64,000 nt of DNA from the NCBI GenBank assembly GCA_030848705.1, contig CM061240.1, positions 125,290,998-125,354,997 on the forward strand, in the 5' to 3' direction. How positions within the stretch are numbered: the stretch's first letter is position 1; each line of letters begins with the position of its first letter. Below are positions 11,725 through 22,356 of the stretch, in pieces. The translations under genes were made by a program, and so were the position numbers. A model generated the notes under the pieces. That model did no database searches. It was not told the origin of the DNA and saw only the letters and a list, made by a program, of their open reading frames with translations. The stretch comes from Heracleum sosnowskyi (Eukaryota; Streptophyta; Magnoliopsida; Apiales; Apiaceae).

Positions 11725-12229
11725 TGATATGGATAGAAAAGTAATTAAAGAAATATAATTGACAAGTCAATGGAAAGGCCGATATTTAAGGTCCGACACC
11801 CTAATTATTCATTAATTTCGTAATTAATGAATAGGGAAAATATACAGCTCATGAAAAGGGTCCAAATTATGGCAAATTGGTCAAAGAAGGATCCAGAATC
11901 CCAGTTAAAGGCAATTAATGAGTCATAGCCTTTATCAACAAGGAAAAGACTTATTCAGCAAGCAACACAATGTTTATCCAATAACAAAAAGGAGACTTAT
12001 TCGCTAAGACTCCTAAGCATACCATAAATACTAGGCTCCAGACGCCTATATAAGGTCCCTGATCCTACAATCAGAACTACGTCTTTGGCTTGATTCTCAA
12101 TAACAAATTGAGATACGTAGGCATCTTGTGAGGACCGATTTAGTCTCGAAACACAAGTGCAACCATTAAAGCTCGAAAGCTCATAAATCCTAGCAATTAA
12201 TATACAAGCACGTTTTTTAATCCATAACA
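11725..12229 (+). repeat. 3' LTR of Gypsy A
   Basis: The LTR is 505 bp, from TG to CA, followed by the target duplication AAAGG. It has CCTATATAAGG at about 12043, matching the TATA region of B and C more closely than the 5' LTR does. Confidence 0.95.
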
Positions 12230-12603
12230 AAAGGTTTGATTATTTTATTTTTAGAAAATGATATATATATTGCCCATTTTATTTTTGGAAAATGAATTGT
12301 TTTAGTTAAATTGATGTATTAAATAGGTTATGTGTTTCGGCTGAAAAATGTAATTGGTTATTAATAAATTGGTTTGCATGTGTCATATTTAGAAGATGAG
12401 TTGTTTTAATTAGAAAATATAAAAATAGTGTGTTTTAGTTGAAAAAGGTAATCATTTATAAATATATAATAATATTAACATATTATATATATGTTCCCCA
12501 TTTTATTTTTAGAAGATTAGTTGGTTTAGTTTTAAATATATATATATATATATATAATAGGTAATGTGATGAAAAAGGTAATTGGTTATAGATAGGCCCG
12601 CCC

Positions 12604-13536
12604 AAAGCTTAAAATCAGTGCGATGCACGGATTGTTAATTGTTATATTATTATTATTTTTTTAATTGTATTTGTTAAAAAAATAAGTAGGCATGTAAAAA
12701 TAGCTAAACACTTTTAATTAATTAAAAACATTAAAACAGATTTTAAAATAAATAAGTAAGGGGTTGCTCGTTATATTTTTGGAAAAAGAGGGGTTTTAGT
12801 ATGAAAAAATAAAAAATGTAACATATATTTAGTTTAAAAAGGTAAATGCTCGTGATATTTTTGGAAAATGAGGTTTTAAAATTTAATAATTTAAATTATT
12901 TAAATACTTTTTAAAATAAATAAGTAAAGGGTTTGTCCGAGATATTTTTAAAAAAAGAATGAATTTTAATGAGAAAAATAGAAAAAGTAAATTGAAAAAG
13001 GCAATTTTCTGTGATATATTTAAAAAATGAGGGACTTTGTTAGAAAAAATCTATAATGTGTTTTAGCTGAAAAGGTAATTGGTTATAAATAGGTATTTGA
13101 TTATTTATATTTTAATATTTTTAGTAATTGCATTTGTTAAGAAAAATAAGTAGGCATATTAAAATAGGTAAACTTTAAAAAAAATAATTATAATAATAGG
13201 TTTAAAACTAAATAACTAAATGTTTGTCCGTGATACTTTTGAAAATGATAGATTTTAGTAAGAAAAAATAGAAAAACTAACATGTTTTAGTTAAAAAAGG
13301 TAATTGCCCGTGAGATATTTGAAAAAGTAGAGGAATTTGTTAGAAAAAATATAAAAAATTATGTATTTGAGGTGAAAAAGGTAATTGGTTATAAATAGGT
13401 AATATTATTATTTAATAATATATTTTTATAAATAAGTAAGGTTAATTAAGTAAAAACACGAATTTAAGAAAGAACGTAAAATCACAACGTACCATAGCGA
13501 CCGACCAAACTTTTAATGTTTCGTCTATTATATAAT
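12604..13536 (-). mobile_element. Helitron-like unit 1
   Basis: This unit of about 930 bp matches unit 2 nearly end to end. Its minus-strand 3' hairpin is degenerate (GTGCATCGCAC, then CTTT instead of CTRR). Its 5' end (ATTATATAATAGACGAAAC on minus) is cut off where unit 2 begins. It has no Rep/helicase gene, so it would be non-autonomous. Confidence 0.45.
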
Positions 13537-13537
13537 A

Positions 13538-14504
13538 TTAGCTTAAAACCGGTGCGATGCACAAATTGTTAATTGTTATTTTATTATTATTTTTTTAATA
13601 ATTTATTAATTGTAATTGTGCAAAAAATAAGTAGGCATGTTAAAACAGCTAAACACTTTTAATTAATTAAAAATATTAAAACAGATTTTAAAATAAATAA
13701 GTATGGGTTTGCCCGTTATATTTTTGGAAAATAAGGGGGTTTAGTAAGAAAAAATAAAAAATGTAACATATATTTAGTTTAAAAAGGTAAATGCCCTTGA
13801 TATTTTTGGAAAATGAGATTTTAAAATTCAATAATTAAAAGTATTTAAATACGTTTTAAAATAAATATGTAAAGGGTTTCCTGTGATATTTTTGGAAAAA
13901 GAATGGATTTTAGTGAGAAAAATAGAAAAAGTAAATTGTAAAAGACAATTTTTCGTGATATATTTAGAAAAGGATGGACTTTGTTAGAACAAATATATAA
14001 TATGTTTTAGCTGAAAAGATAATTGGTTATAAATAGGTATTTGATTATTTATATATTAATATTTTTAGTAATTGCATTTGTTAAAAATATTAGTAGACAT
14101 GTTAAAATATGTAAACTTTATAAAAAGAATTATAATATTAAAATAGGTTTAAAAATAAATAACTAAAGGTTTGTCCGTGATATTTTTGGAAAAGGAGGGG
14201 TTTTATTAAAGAAAAATAGAAAAACAAACATGTTTTAGTTAAAAAAGGTAATTGCCCGTCATATATTTGAAAAAGTAGGGGAATTTGTTATAAATAAATA
14301 GAAAAAATAATGTATTTTAGGTGAAAAAGGTAATTGGTTATAAATAGGTAATATTATTATTTAATAATATATTTCTATAAATAAGTAAGGTTAATTAAGT
14401 AAAAACACGAAGTACAGTTAATTAAGGGCAATTGAGTAAAATCACAACGTACCATACCGACTTTTAATGTTTCGTCTATTATATAATAGTATTGATAGTA
14501 TAGA
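13538..14504 (-). mobile_element. Helitron-like unit 2
   Basis: On minus the right end gives a TC start near 14504 (TCTATACTATCAATACTA; exact base uncertain within about 10 bp) and the left end gives a GC-rich hairpin GTGCATCGCAC, GGTTTTAAG and CTAA, followed by host T. These are the sequence rules of Helitron termini. The interior is only the roughly 110-bp minisatellite. It sits head to tail with unit 1. Confidence 0.5.
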
Positions 14505-15215
14505 TAGATAAGTAACTATTGCCGTGATATTTTTGGAAAGCGAGGGGTCTTAGTAAAAAATAGAAAAAGTAACATGTTTTAGCTGAAAAGGTAATTGCTC
14601 GTAATTAAAAGTATTAAAATATGTTTTAAAAAAATAAGTAAGAGTTTGCCCATGATATTTTTGGAAAATGAGGGGTTTTAGAAAATAAAAATAAAAAGAG
14701 TAACAGATTTTTGTTGAAAAAGGTAATTGGCCGTGATTTTTTTAGAAAAAGAAAGGATTTTGTTAGAAATAATAGAAAATGTAATGTATTTTTGCTGAAA
14801 AAACAATTGGTTATAAATAATGTTATTAATTAATAATACTTTCTTTTTAAAAAAAAAGTAACATGTTTTAGCTTAAAAGGTAAGTGACCGTAATTAAAAG
14901 TATTAAAATAGACTTTAAAATAAATAAGTAAGGGGTTTACCATGATTTTTTTGGAAAAAGGAAGGATTTTAGTAAGTAAAAATAGAAAAGGTAACAGGTT
15001 GAAAAAGGTAATTGCCCGTGTTTTTTTTAGAAAAAGAGAGAATTTTGTTAGAAAAAATAAAAAAAAGTAATGTATTTTAGCTGAAAAGGTAATTGGTTAT
15101 AAATAATGTTATTATTTAGTAATAGTTTTTTTTAAAATAAGTAAGGGTAATTAAGTAAAGTCACTAAGTACCGACCGTCCGTCCTACTATCAAACTTTTG
15201 ATGTTTCGTCTATCT
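14505..15215 (-). mobile_element. Helitron-like unit 3, partial
   Basis: The same minisatellite units continue and end with the 5'-type motif GTTTCGTCTAT (plus) near 15200, as in units 1 and 2. No matching 3' hairpin was found in this stretch. It may be the far part of an outer copy into which unit 2 inserted. Confidence 0.35.
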
Positions 15216-15823
15216 CGTGCGGTTTTCTTTAATATTTTATTAGTTTTATTTAGATTTTTGTAATGATATCTTATTTGATGAAATTTTAATATATATTTAT
15301 ATGTGTATATAATAAATTGGATTTATATATCTAGTAATATAAGTATTTTAATTTAATAAATTATTGACGTAATCTTTAGTAGTATTTTAGATATTAAAAT
15401 AGAAAAATATTTTTAAATAATAGATCTAATGGTTCGTATTTATTTTTTCTAAAAAAAATTAAGAGTGACTAAATTGCAAATAACAAAATATGTATCCTGT
15501 AAGTTTCTTTTAACATATGTGATTACTTTTATTTTTTATTAATTATCTTATTTAAATTGAATATTATAAAAAATTATATTAAACATGGATTTTATAAGTC
15601 TAATATAATAATATTTTCATTATTTCTATATTTTGCTCGTGTTTTTTAATTCAAATATGAGTTGTTTCAATTAAAAAATATAAAACAAACAATATCCTTA
15701 AAAAGACAGTTAGTTACTTATTAATAATTATATAAAATTATATTATATATATATATATATGTTGCCCGTGTTACTTTTAGAAAATTAGTTGTTTAAATTA
15801 GAAAATAGAAAATTATATTATCT

Positions 15824-15865
<42 letters not shown>

Positions 15866-15867
<2 letters not shown>

Positions 15868-16371
15868 ATATGGACAGAAAAGTAATTATAGAAATATAAT
15901 TGACGGTCCAATGAAAGGGCTCGATATTTAATGCCCAAATCCCTGATTATTTATTAATTTCGTAATTAATAAATAAGGAAAATACACAGCTCATAAAAGA
16001 GTCCAAATATGATAATATCTTCATAGAAGGATCCAGAATCCCAATCAAATAATATGATGAGTCACAGCACTTATCAGATAAGGATAATACTTGCCTGCTA
16101 AGTAATATACTCCTTATCAGTTATCAATAACGAGACTTATCAGTTAAAACTCCTAAACTTACTCTAAATACAAGGCTCCTGACGCCTATATAAGGACCCT
16201 CGTCCTTCATTCTAGAACTACGTTTTATTGACTTGATTCTCTATACAGCAGAGATACGTAGGCATCTTGTGAGGACCGATTTAGTCCCGAAACACAAGAG
16301 CAGTCATAAAAGCTTGAACGCTCATAAACCCTAGCATTTAATTTACAAGGTACGTTTTTTAATCCATAACA
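15866..16371 (+). repeat. 5' LTR of Gypsy B
   Basis: The LTR is 506 bp. The TATA box CTATATAAGG lies at about 16187 in the GACGCCTATATAAGGACCC context. The LTR resembles that of C across most of its length and differs more from A. Confidence 0.95.
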
Positions 16372-16373
16372 TT

Positions 16374-16391
16374 TGGCGCCGTCTGTGGGAA
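16374..16391 (+). other. Primer-binding site of Gypsy B
   Basis: TGGCGCCGTCTGTGGGAA begins 2 nt after the LTR end and is identical to that of C. See the entry for A on the unresolved tRNA identity. Confidence 0.8.
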
Positions 16392-16404
16392 GAAAACATC
16401 AACC

Positions 16405-19400
16405 ATGGCAAACACCCGAAGAACAACTCGAGCTTCTGAAGAACTTCCTATCACCTCCGGGGCTGATACTCACGGAAGTCAACCACCACCAGTTACTAGT
16501 ACTGAAGGGACGAATATCCCCACCAACACTCAAGGATCTGAGATCCCAATTGAAGGGACGAATCCCCTGCAAGTGGTCATTCATGGATCTAATTCACAAG
16601 AGACCACTCACCAGCAAGCAATCACAACCTCCCCACTACTAATGAGTGCCCCGAGGGGGCTTCAACTACACACTACTGATCTCCCTCAATATGTAAATCA
16701 GACCCTGGGGATGCCTACCCATACCAGGCCCCCTCGACCCCCGGTGGGCGGTAGTGGTACCACTCTGGTACACCATGAGGCTTACGTGCCCCCTTACGTC
16801 CAAGGTTTGGAACCCCTGAACCGACAAACCCAAACTCTTCAAATGTTTCGAGACGATTTCTCTGGGCCTTACACTGAGGATGAAAATTATAATACTGATG
16901 ATGACTATCCCCCGCGAAGGAGACGTTCTGCAAACAAGGAGCCAACCACTCAGGAAAGGATTGCAGCCCATGAGGCAGAGGTTGCAAAACTCAAAAAGAA
17001 GTTAGAGGAGGAAGAGGCTGCAAGAGCAGCCGGGAAGACTTCGGTAATTAATCTGGATCCTACTCCTCCGAGATCCAGAAGGGTTGAAATCCCAAGAGGA
17101 GATCCTACTGTATTGTTGCCCCTAGGAGATCCTGACGATCCTACACCACCCTTCACACAAGAGATAATGAAAGCCACTATATCCACTATATCCAGGAAGT
17201 TTAAAATGCCAACCATCAAAGCTTATGATGGAACGGGTGATCCCGCAAATCATGTAAGAACCTTCTCAAACGCACTGCTGTTGCAGCCTGCCAATGACGC
17301 TGCAAAGTGTAGGGCGTTCCCAAAAACTCTAGCGGGTATGGCTCAACGTTGGTATAGTCGCCTTCCGCCCAATTCTATTGGATCCTTCAAAGAGCTGAGT
17401 AAGGCATTCATCAATCAATTTGTTAGTGGGAAGATACATGAGAAAAGTTCTGCCTCTCTTATGGCGATTCGACAAGGCAAGAATGAAACATTGAGAGAAT
17501 ACTTGAGTAGATTCACTAAGGAGGCTATAAAAGTCCCAGATTTGGAAGATAAGGTGGCTATGATAGCCCTACAGCAAGGAACGACCGATGACCACTTCAG
17601 GAGGTCTTTGGCCAAACATCCCCCCGAAAACATGTTGTCACTGCAAGATAGAGCTGAGAAATATATCAAAGCTGAGGAGAGCATGAGAAAGTACGAACCC
17701 ATTGCTACTGGCAATGGAAATTCAAAAAAGAGAAAGGATGCTCCAGAATATGATGCAAGAGAGAAGTATCCTAGGACATCAAAGGATTCAGATTCACCAC
17801 CCAAGAAAAGCAATTTTGGGCCAAAGTTCACAGAATATGCAAGATTGAATACTCCCAGGAGTCAAATTCTGATGGAGATAGCGAAGGAAGAAGATATCAA
17901 ATGGCTGAAGCCTATGAGGGCCGATGTGTCAAAAAGAAATCAAAACCAATACTGTCGGTTTCACAAAGAAGTTGGCCACGAGACAGATGACTGCAGGCAG
18001 CTGAAAGATGAAATTGAGTTCTTGATTCGAAGAGGAAAGCTTGGTAAGTACACCAAAGATGGAAACCAGGGAAGTCAGAGAGGAAATTATGAAAGGAAAG
18101 ACTACGATAGACGGGACAATGATCAAGACCGAAATCCCAAGCCCCGAGGGCCTGTCATCAATATGATATTTGGAGGGCCAACTGCGGCCGGACCTTCCAG
18201 AAACTCCAGAAAAGCTTATGCCCGTGAGGTAATGATTGTGGTTGGAGAAGCACCGAAGCGTGCCAAGACTGAAGTATCTTTGAATTTTGACGATTCAGAC
18301 CTTGAGGGAGTGAAATTTCCCCATGATGACCCTCTGGTCATAGTACCTGTGATTGGGAACTCAGAAACAAAGAGAGTTCTTGTTGACAATGGAGCTTCAG
18401 TGGACATCTTGTTCCATGATGCTTTCATCAAGATGGGTTACACTGACTCTCAGCTAACACCCTCAAACATGCCCATATATGGGTTCAATGGAGTAGAATC
18501 GAAGGTAGAAGGCACAATTCAACTCCCAATGACAATGGGACAAGGTTCGAAGACATCTACTCAAATGTTGAATTTCATAGTTATTAAGGCAACTTCAACC
18601 TACAATGCAATTCTGGGAAGAACGGGACTTCATGCATTCAAGGCTGTTGCCTCGTCCTATCATTTGAAGATCAAATTCCCTACCAGGAATGGGATTGGTG
18701 AAGAAAAAGGTGATCAGAAAATGGCTAGAAGCTGTTATGTAGCCGCGTTGAGGCCTGATGGAGTTGGGGGGCAGGTTCTCCCAATTGAGGACATGGACAT
18801 CAGAAACGATGAAGAAAGGAGAGGAAAGCCAGCTGAGGATCTTGTTCCCATCCCCTTGATCCCAGGAGAACCAGACAAGGTCACCTACATTGGAGCTTTA
18901 CTACCTGAATCTATAAAAAGTAAGTTGACATCCTTTCTTCAAGAAAACAGTGATGTATTTGCTTGGACAGCAGCTGATATGCCAGGGATTGATCCCCAAT
19001 TGATAACCCACAAATTGAATGTGGATCCTGAAAGGAAAACAGTGAAACAAAAGAAAAGAAATTTTGCCCCGGAAAGGCAAGAAGCTATCAAGCAGGAGGT
19101 AGAGAAACTCTTGGAAGCAGGCTTCATTGAAGAAATTCAGTTCCCTGAATGGTTGGCTAACCCAGTGATGGTCAAAAAGGCTAATGGAAAGTGGAGAATG
19201 TGTGTAGACTTCACCGACTTGAATGATGCATGTCCCAAGGATTGTTTTCCCTTACCGAGGATTGATGCTTTGATAGATGCCACTGCTGGGCACGAGATGC
19301 TAAGTTTCATGGATGGCTTCAGTGGATACAACCAAATCAAGATGCACAAGGACGACATCTCCAAGGTATCGTTCATCACCGACTTTGGTGTTTTCTGTTA

Positions 19401-22077
19401 TTTGGTAATGGCATTTGGACTTAAGAATGCAGGGGCAACATATCAAAGATTGGTGAACAAGATTTTTGAACCACTGATTGGTAAAACAATGGAAGTTTAT
19501 GTGGACGACATGCTAGTTAAGAGCCTCGACAAGGCAGACCATATAAAGCATCTTCGAGAAGCATTTGAAGTGTTGAGGTACCACAAGATGATGTTAAACC
19601 CAGCGAAGTGTGCCTTCGGGGTTGGCTCAGGAAAATTTTTAGGTCTGATGGTCTCCAAGAGGGGAATCGAAGCTAACCCCGACAAGATCAAGGCAATCCT
19701 AGACATGGAACCACCCAAGTCTGTTAAGGATGTGCAGAAATTGACAGGAAGAGTTGCTGCTTTGGGAAGATTCATCTCCAAGTCAGGAGAAAAATGCTTA
19801 CCTTTTTTCAAAGCACTCAAGAATGTGAAGAATTTCGAGTGGACACCTGAAAGCCAAGAAGCCTTTGAGGCCCTGAAGAAATACATGGCTGAAGCACCAC
19901 TGTTGGCAAAACCGAAGCCAGGAGAAATCCTATATTTGTACTTGGCAGTATCCGACACTGCCCTTGGAGCTGTTTTGGTAAAGGAGGAATTGAAGGTTCA
20001 GAAACCCATTTACTATGTGAGTAAGATCCTGCATGGGGCAGAAATAAACTACTCTACCATAGAGAAGTTTGCCTTAGCCTTGATAATGGCCTCAAGAAAG
20101 CTACGTCCGTACTTCCAGGCGCACAAGATAGAGGTTTTGACTAATCAACCTTTAAGGAACATTCTGCACAGCCCTCAGGTTAGTGGAAGGTTGATCAAAT
20201 GGGCTATTGAGTTAGGAGAATTTGATATCAAGTATAAGCCTCGTACGGCCATTAAAGCTCAAGCACTCGCTGACTTCATGGTTGAATGTACCATTGACAA
20301 CCAAGAAGTCAGGGGGCAGGAGGTAGTAGTGGAAGACAGCAAAGATGATGACATGGTGTCCAAGGAATGTTGGGTGCTCTATTTTGATGGAGCATCAAAA
20401 ACAAAATCAAGTGGAGCTGGTTTAGTGCTGCAAAGTCCTGATGGATTCGTAATAGAGTACGCACTAAAACTTGACTTCCCAACGACAAACAATGAGGCTG
20501 AGTATGAAGCTTTAATTGCTGGCTTAGGGCTGGCTGGAGCCCTGAGGGTCAAAACTCTAAAAGTCTGTGGAGACTCAAGGTTAGTGGTTTCTCAAGTAAA
20601 TGGAGAATTTGAAGCCAGAGATGAAGTCATGGCTAAGTATCTGAAACTTGTCAAAGCCATCATGACTCAGTTTGATGAATGCTATGTGGAGCACGTTCCG
20701 AGGGAGGAAAATGTAAAGGCTGATGCCTTGTCTAAATTTGCCTCTTCTGAAATTGAAAACTATGCAGGAAGTGTATACTTCCAAGTCTTGAAGACCCCAA
20801 GCATCAACGGAAAGCTGGTAGCGCCCATTGGTATTACCAGTTGTTGGATTGATCCTATCAAAGCTCATCTGGAAACTGGGTGGCTGCCCAACGACACTTC
20901 AGAAGCACGAAAGCTATACGTCAGAGCACTAAGGTATGCCCTAATTGAGGGAATCCTATATAAGAAGTCTTTCATCATTCCATATCTGAAATGTTTGAGA
21001 CCTCAAGAGGCAGAATTGGCCCTAAAGGAAGTACATGAAGGAATCTGTGGGCAACACTTGGGGGGCAGAGCCTTAGCACATAAAGTCACCCGTCTAGGTT
21101 TCTATTGGCCAAGCATGCTTGCTGATGCAAAAAGTTATGTGAAGAAATGTGAACGGTGCCAGAAACATGCACCAGTGGTTAGGCAACCACCTGAGATGTT
21201 GACATCCGTAAACTCACCTATCCCTTTTGCTATGTGGGGAATGGATATACTTGGGCCATTTCCAATGGCAAGTGCACAAAGAAAATTTCTGATAGTAGCA
21301 ATCGACTACTTCACCAAGTGGATTGAGGCTAAACCTTTGGCCAAGATAACCACCAAGCAAGTGATGCACTTCTTTTTGGAAAATGTGATATGCAGATATG
21401 GAATTCCACGAATACTGGTCACGGACAATGGAACTCAATTCAACAATGACGAGTTCAAGAAGTATTGTGATGAGAATGATATCAAGTTGCGCTTCACTTC
21501 TGTTGCCCATCCTCAAGCAAATGGGCAAGCTGAAGTTGCAAATCGAATTATCCTAGATGGACTGAAGAAAAGAGTTGAACGCTCCAGGAATACTTGGGTA
21601 GACGAATTGCTCCCCATACTATGGGCATATCGTACTACTTGTAAAGTTACCACTGGAGCTACCCCTTTCTTGTTGGCATATGGGGCAGAGGCAGTGGTTC
21701 TAGTGGAAATTACTCACACGTCTCCAAGAGTTGAGGCTTATGAACCAGAAGCTAATGAAGAAGGCTTGAGGCTAGCTTTAGATCTAATTGACGAAGTTAG
21801 AGATGAGGCGAATGCCAAGATAGTTGAACATCAGAAACGAGCATCTTTCTACTACAACCTAAGGGTTAAAGAGAGATTCTTTCGTCAAGGGGACTTAGTC
21901 CTTAGAAAGATTGAAGCATCTGGAGTTGGACAAAAGGGAAAGTTAGCCCCAAACTGGGAAGGGCCCTATCGGGTCAAAAATGTATATGGACGAGGCTCGT
22001 ACAAGCTGGAAACTCTGGAAGGGATTGAAGTACCTAGAACTTGGCATGCTGCAAACTTGAAAGTTTATTATGTTTAA
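16405..22077 (+). CDS. gag-pol polyprotein, intact (Tat-type Gypsy)
   Basis: The reading frame is 1890 codons from the ATG in ACCATGGC. Visible parts, with approximate residues: gag core (KAYDGTGDPANHV, 270), Cys/His knuckle CRFHKEVGHETDDC (515), aspartic protease VLVDNGAS (660), reverse transcriptase with YVDD (1032), a classical RNase H (about 1180-1290), an archaeal-type RNase H (FDGAS 1326, NEAEYEA, GDSRLV, KADALS), integrase zinc finger (H...H...CERC, to 1581) and integrase core D (MDILG, 1612), D (VTDNG, 1672) and E (QAE, 1707). A dual RNase H is the mark of the Tat group. The first RNase H has Asn in LTNQPL, where Asp is expected. A 9-bp duplication near 17176 gives ATISTISRK, absent in A and C. 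The product should be cut into particle protein, protease, RT/RNase H and integrase. Confidence 0.96.
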   Translation: MANTRRTTRASEELPITSGADTHGSQPPPVTSTEGTNIPTNTQGSEIPIEGTNPLQVVIHGSNSQETTHQQAITTSPLLMSAPRGLQLHTTDLPQYVNQTLGMPTHTRPPRPPVGGSGTTLVHHEAYVPPYVQGLEPLNRQTQTLQMFRDDFSGPYTEDENYNTDDDYPPRRRRSANKEPTTQERIAAHEAEVAKLKKKLEEEEAARAAGKTSVINLDPTPPRSRRVEIPRGDPTVLLPLGDPDDPTPPFTQEIMKATISTISRKFKMPTIKAYDGTGDPANHVRTFSNALLLQPANDAAKCRAFPKTLAGMAQRWYSRLPPNSIGSFKELSKAFINQFVSGKIHEKSSASLMAIRQGKNETLREYLSRFTKEAIKVPDLEDKVAMIALQQGTTDDHFRRSLAKHPPENMLSLQDRAEKYIKAEESMRKYEPIATGNGNSKKRKDAPEYDAREKYPRTSKDSDSPPKKSNFGPKFTEYARLNTPRSQILMEIAKEEDIKWLKPMRADVSKRNQNQYCRFHKEVGHETDDCRQLKDEIEFLIRRGKLGKYTKDGNQGSQRGNYERKDYDRRDNDQDRNPKPRGPVINMIFGGPTAAGPSRNSRKAYAREVMIVVGEAPKRAKTEVSLNFDDSDLEGVKFPHDDPLVIVPVIGNSETKRVLVDNGASVDILFHDAFIKMGYTDSQLTPSNMPIYGFNGVESKVEGTIQLPMTMGQGSKTSTQMLNFIVIKATSTYNAILGRTGLHAFKAVASSYHLKIKFPTRNGIGEEKGDQKMARSCYVAALRPDGVGGQVLPIEDMDIRNDEERRGKPAEDLVPIPLIPGEPDKVTYIGALLPESIKSKLTSFLQENSDVFAWTAADMPGIDPQLITHKLNVDPERKTVKQKKRNFAPERQEAIKQEVEKLLEAGFIEEIQFPEWLANPVMVKKANGKWRMCVDFTDLNDACPKDCFPLPRIDALIDATAGHEMLSFMDGFSGYNQIKMHKDDISKVSFITDFGVFCYLVMAFGLKNAGATYQRLVNKIFEPLIGKTMEVYVDDMLVKSLDKADHIKHLREAFEVLRYHKMMLNPAKCAFGVGSGKFLGLMVSKRGIEANPDKIKAILDMEPPKSVKDVQKLTGRVAALGRFISKSGEKCLPFFKALKNVKNFEWTPESQEAFEALKKYMAEAPLLAKPKPGEILYLYLAVSDTALGAVLVKEELKVQKPIYYVSKILHGAEINYSTIEKFALALIMASRKLRPYFQAHKIEVLTNQPLRNILHSPQVSGRLIKWAIELGEFDIKYKPRTAIKAQALADFMVECTIDNQEVRGQEVVVEDSKDDDMVSKECWVLYFDGASKTKSSGAGLVLQSPDGFVIEYALKLDFPTTNNEAEYEALIAGLGLAGALRVKTLKVCGDSRLVVSQVNGEFEARDEVMAKYLKLVKAIMTQFDECYVEHVPREENVKADALSKFASSEIENYAGSVYFQVLKTPSINGKLVAPIGITSCWIDPIKAHLETGWLPNDTSEARKLYVRALRYALIEGILYKKSFIIPYLKCLRPQEAELALKEVHEGICGQHLGGRALAHKVTRLGFYWPSMLADAKSYVKKCERCQKHAPVVRQPPEMLTSVNSPIPFAMWGMDILGPFPMASAQRKFLIVAIDYFTKWIEAKPLAKITTKQVMHFFLENVICRYGIPRILVTDNGTQFNNDEFKKYCDENDIKLRFTSVAHPQANGQAEVANRIILDGLKKRVERSRNTWVDELLPILWAYRTTCKVTTGATPFLLAYGAEAVVLVEITHTSPRVEAYEPEANEEGLRLALDLIDEVRDEANAKIVEHQKRASFYYNLRVKERFFRQGDLVLRKIEASGVGQKGKLAPNWEGPYRVKNVYGRGSYKLETLEGIEVPRTWHAANLKVYYV

Positions 22078-22356
22078 GTGTTTCCCAAGTGGATTCACTA
22101 CTAGAAATAAGGTTCGACGAAACCAATCCAAGTTTTTAAACTTGAGTATTATGTAAGGGTTGATCCCATTTTTAAAGTTATGAATTCCATATTCTTATGA
22201 TTTCATTATATATGCAATGCCTCATGATAGACATGTGAACTAAGCATGCAAAATCAAGAAAAGCTAAAATAGACTTACTAAGAAAGTTAAGTTAAAACCC
22301 CGAAGGGTAAGTTCAGAAAAGAACATAGATATAGATAAAAGCCACGCAGGGCCAAC

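Larger units (their letters stand above)
1980..12229 (+). mobile_element. Ty3/Gypsy (Tat-type) retrotransposon A, full length but decayed
   Basis: The element runs from TG at 1980 to CA at 12229 and is bounded by a perfect 5-bp target duplication AAAGG (1975-1979 and 12230-12234). In order it holds the 5' LTR, primer site, gag-pol, an antisense gene on minus, a tandem repeat region, the polypurine tract and the 3' LTR. About ten substitutions plus one rearranged patch separate the LTRs by eye, roughly 2 percent, so it is the oldest of the three Gypsy copies. Gag-pol has two frameshifts and a stop, so it cannot be autonomous. Confidence 0.95.
12230..15865. repeat. AT-rich minisatellite region with no gene
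   Basis: No coding sequence is seen. The region consists of diverged repeats of roughly 110 bp containing phrases such as GATATTTTTGGAAAA, GGGGTTTTAGT, AACATGTTTTAG and CTGAAAAAGGTAATTG, arranged in larger Helitron-like units. (TA)n runs lie near 12537-12556, 15745-15760 and 15825-15865. Gypsy A and B are both inserted into this family; related sequence continues at 26043-26200. Confidence 0.75.
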
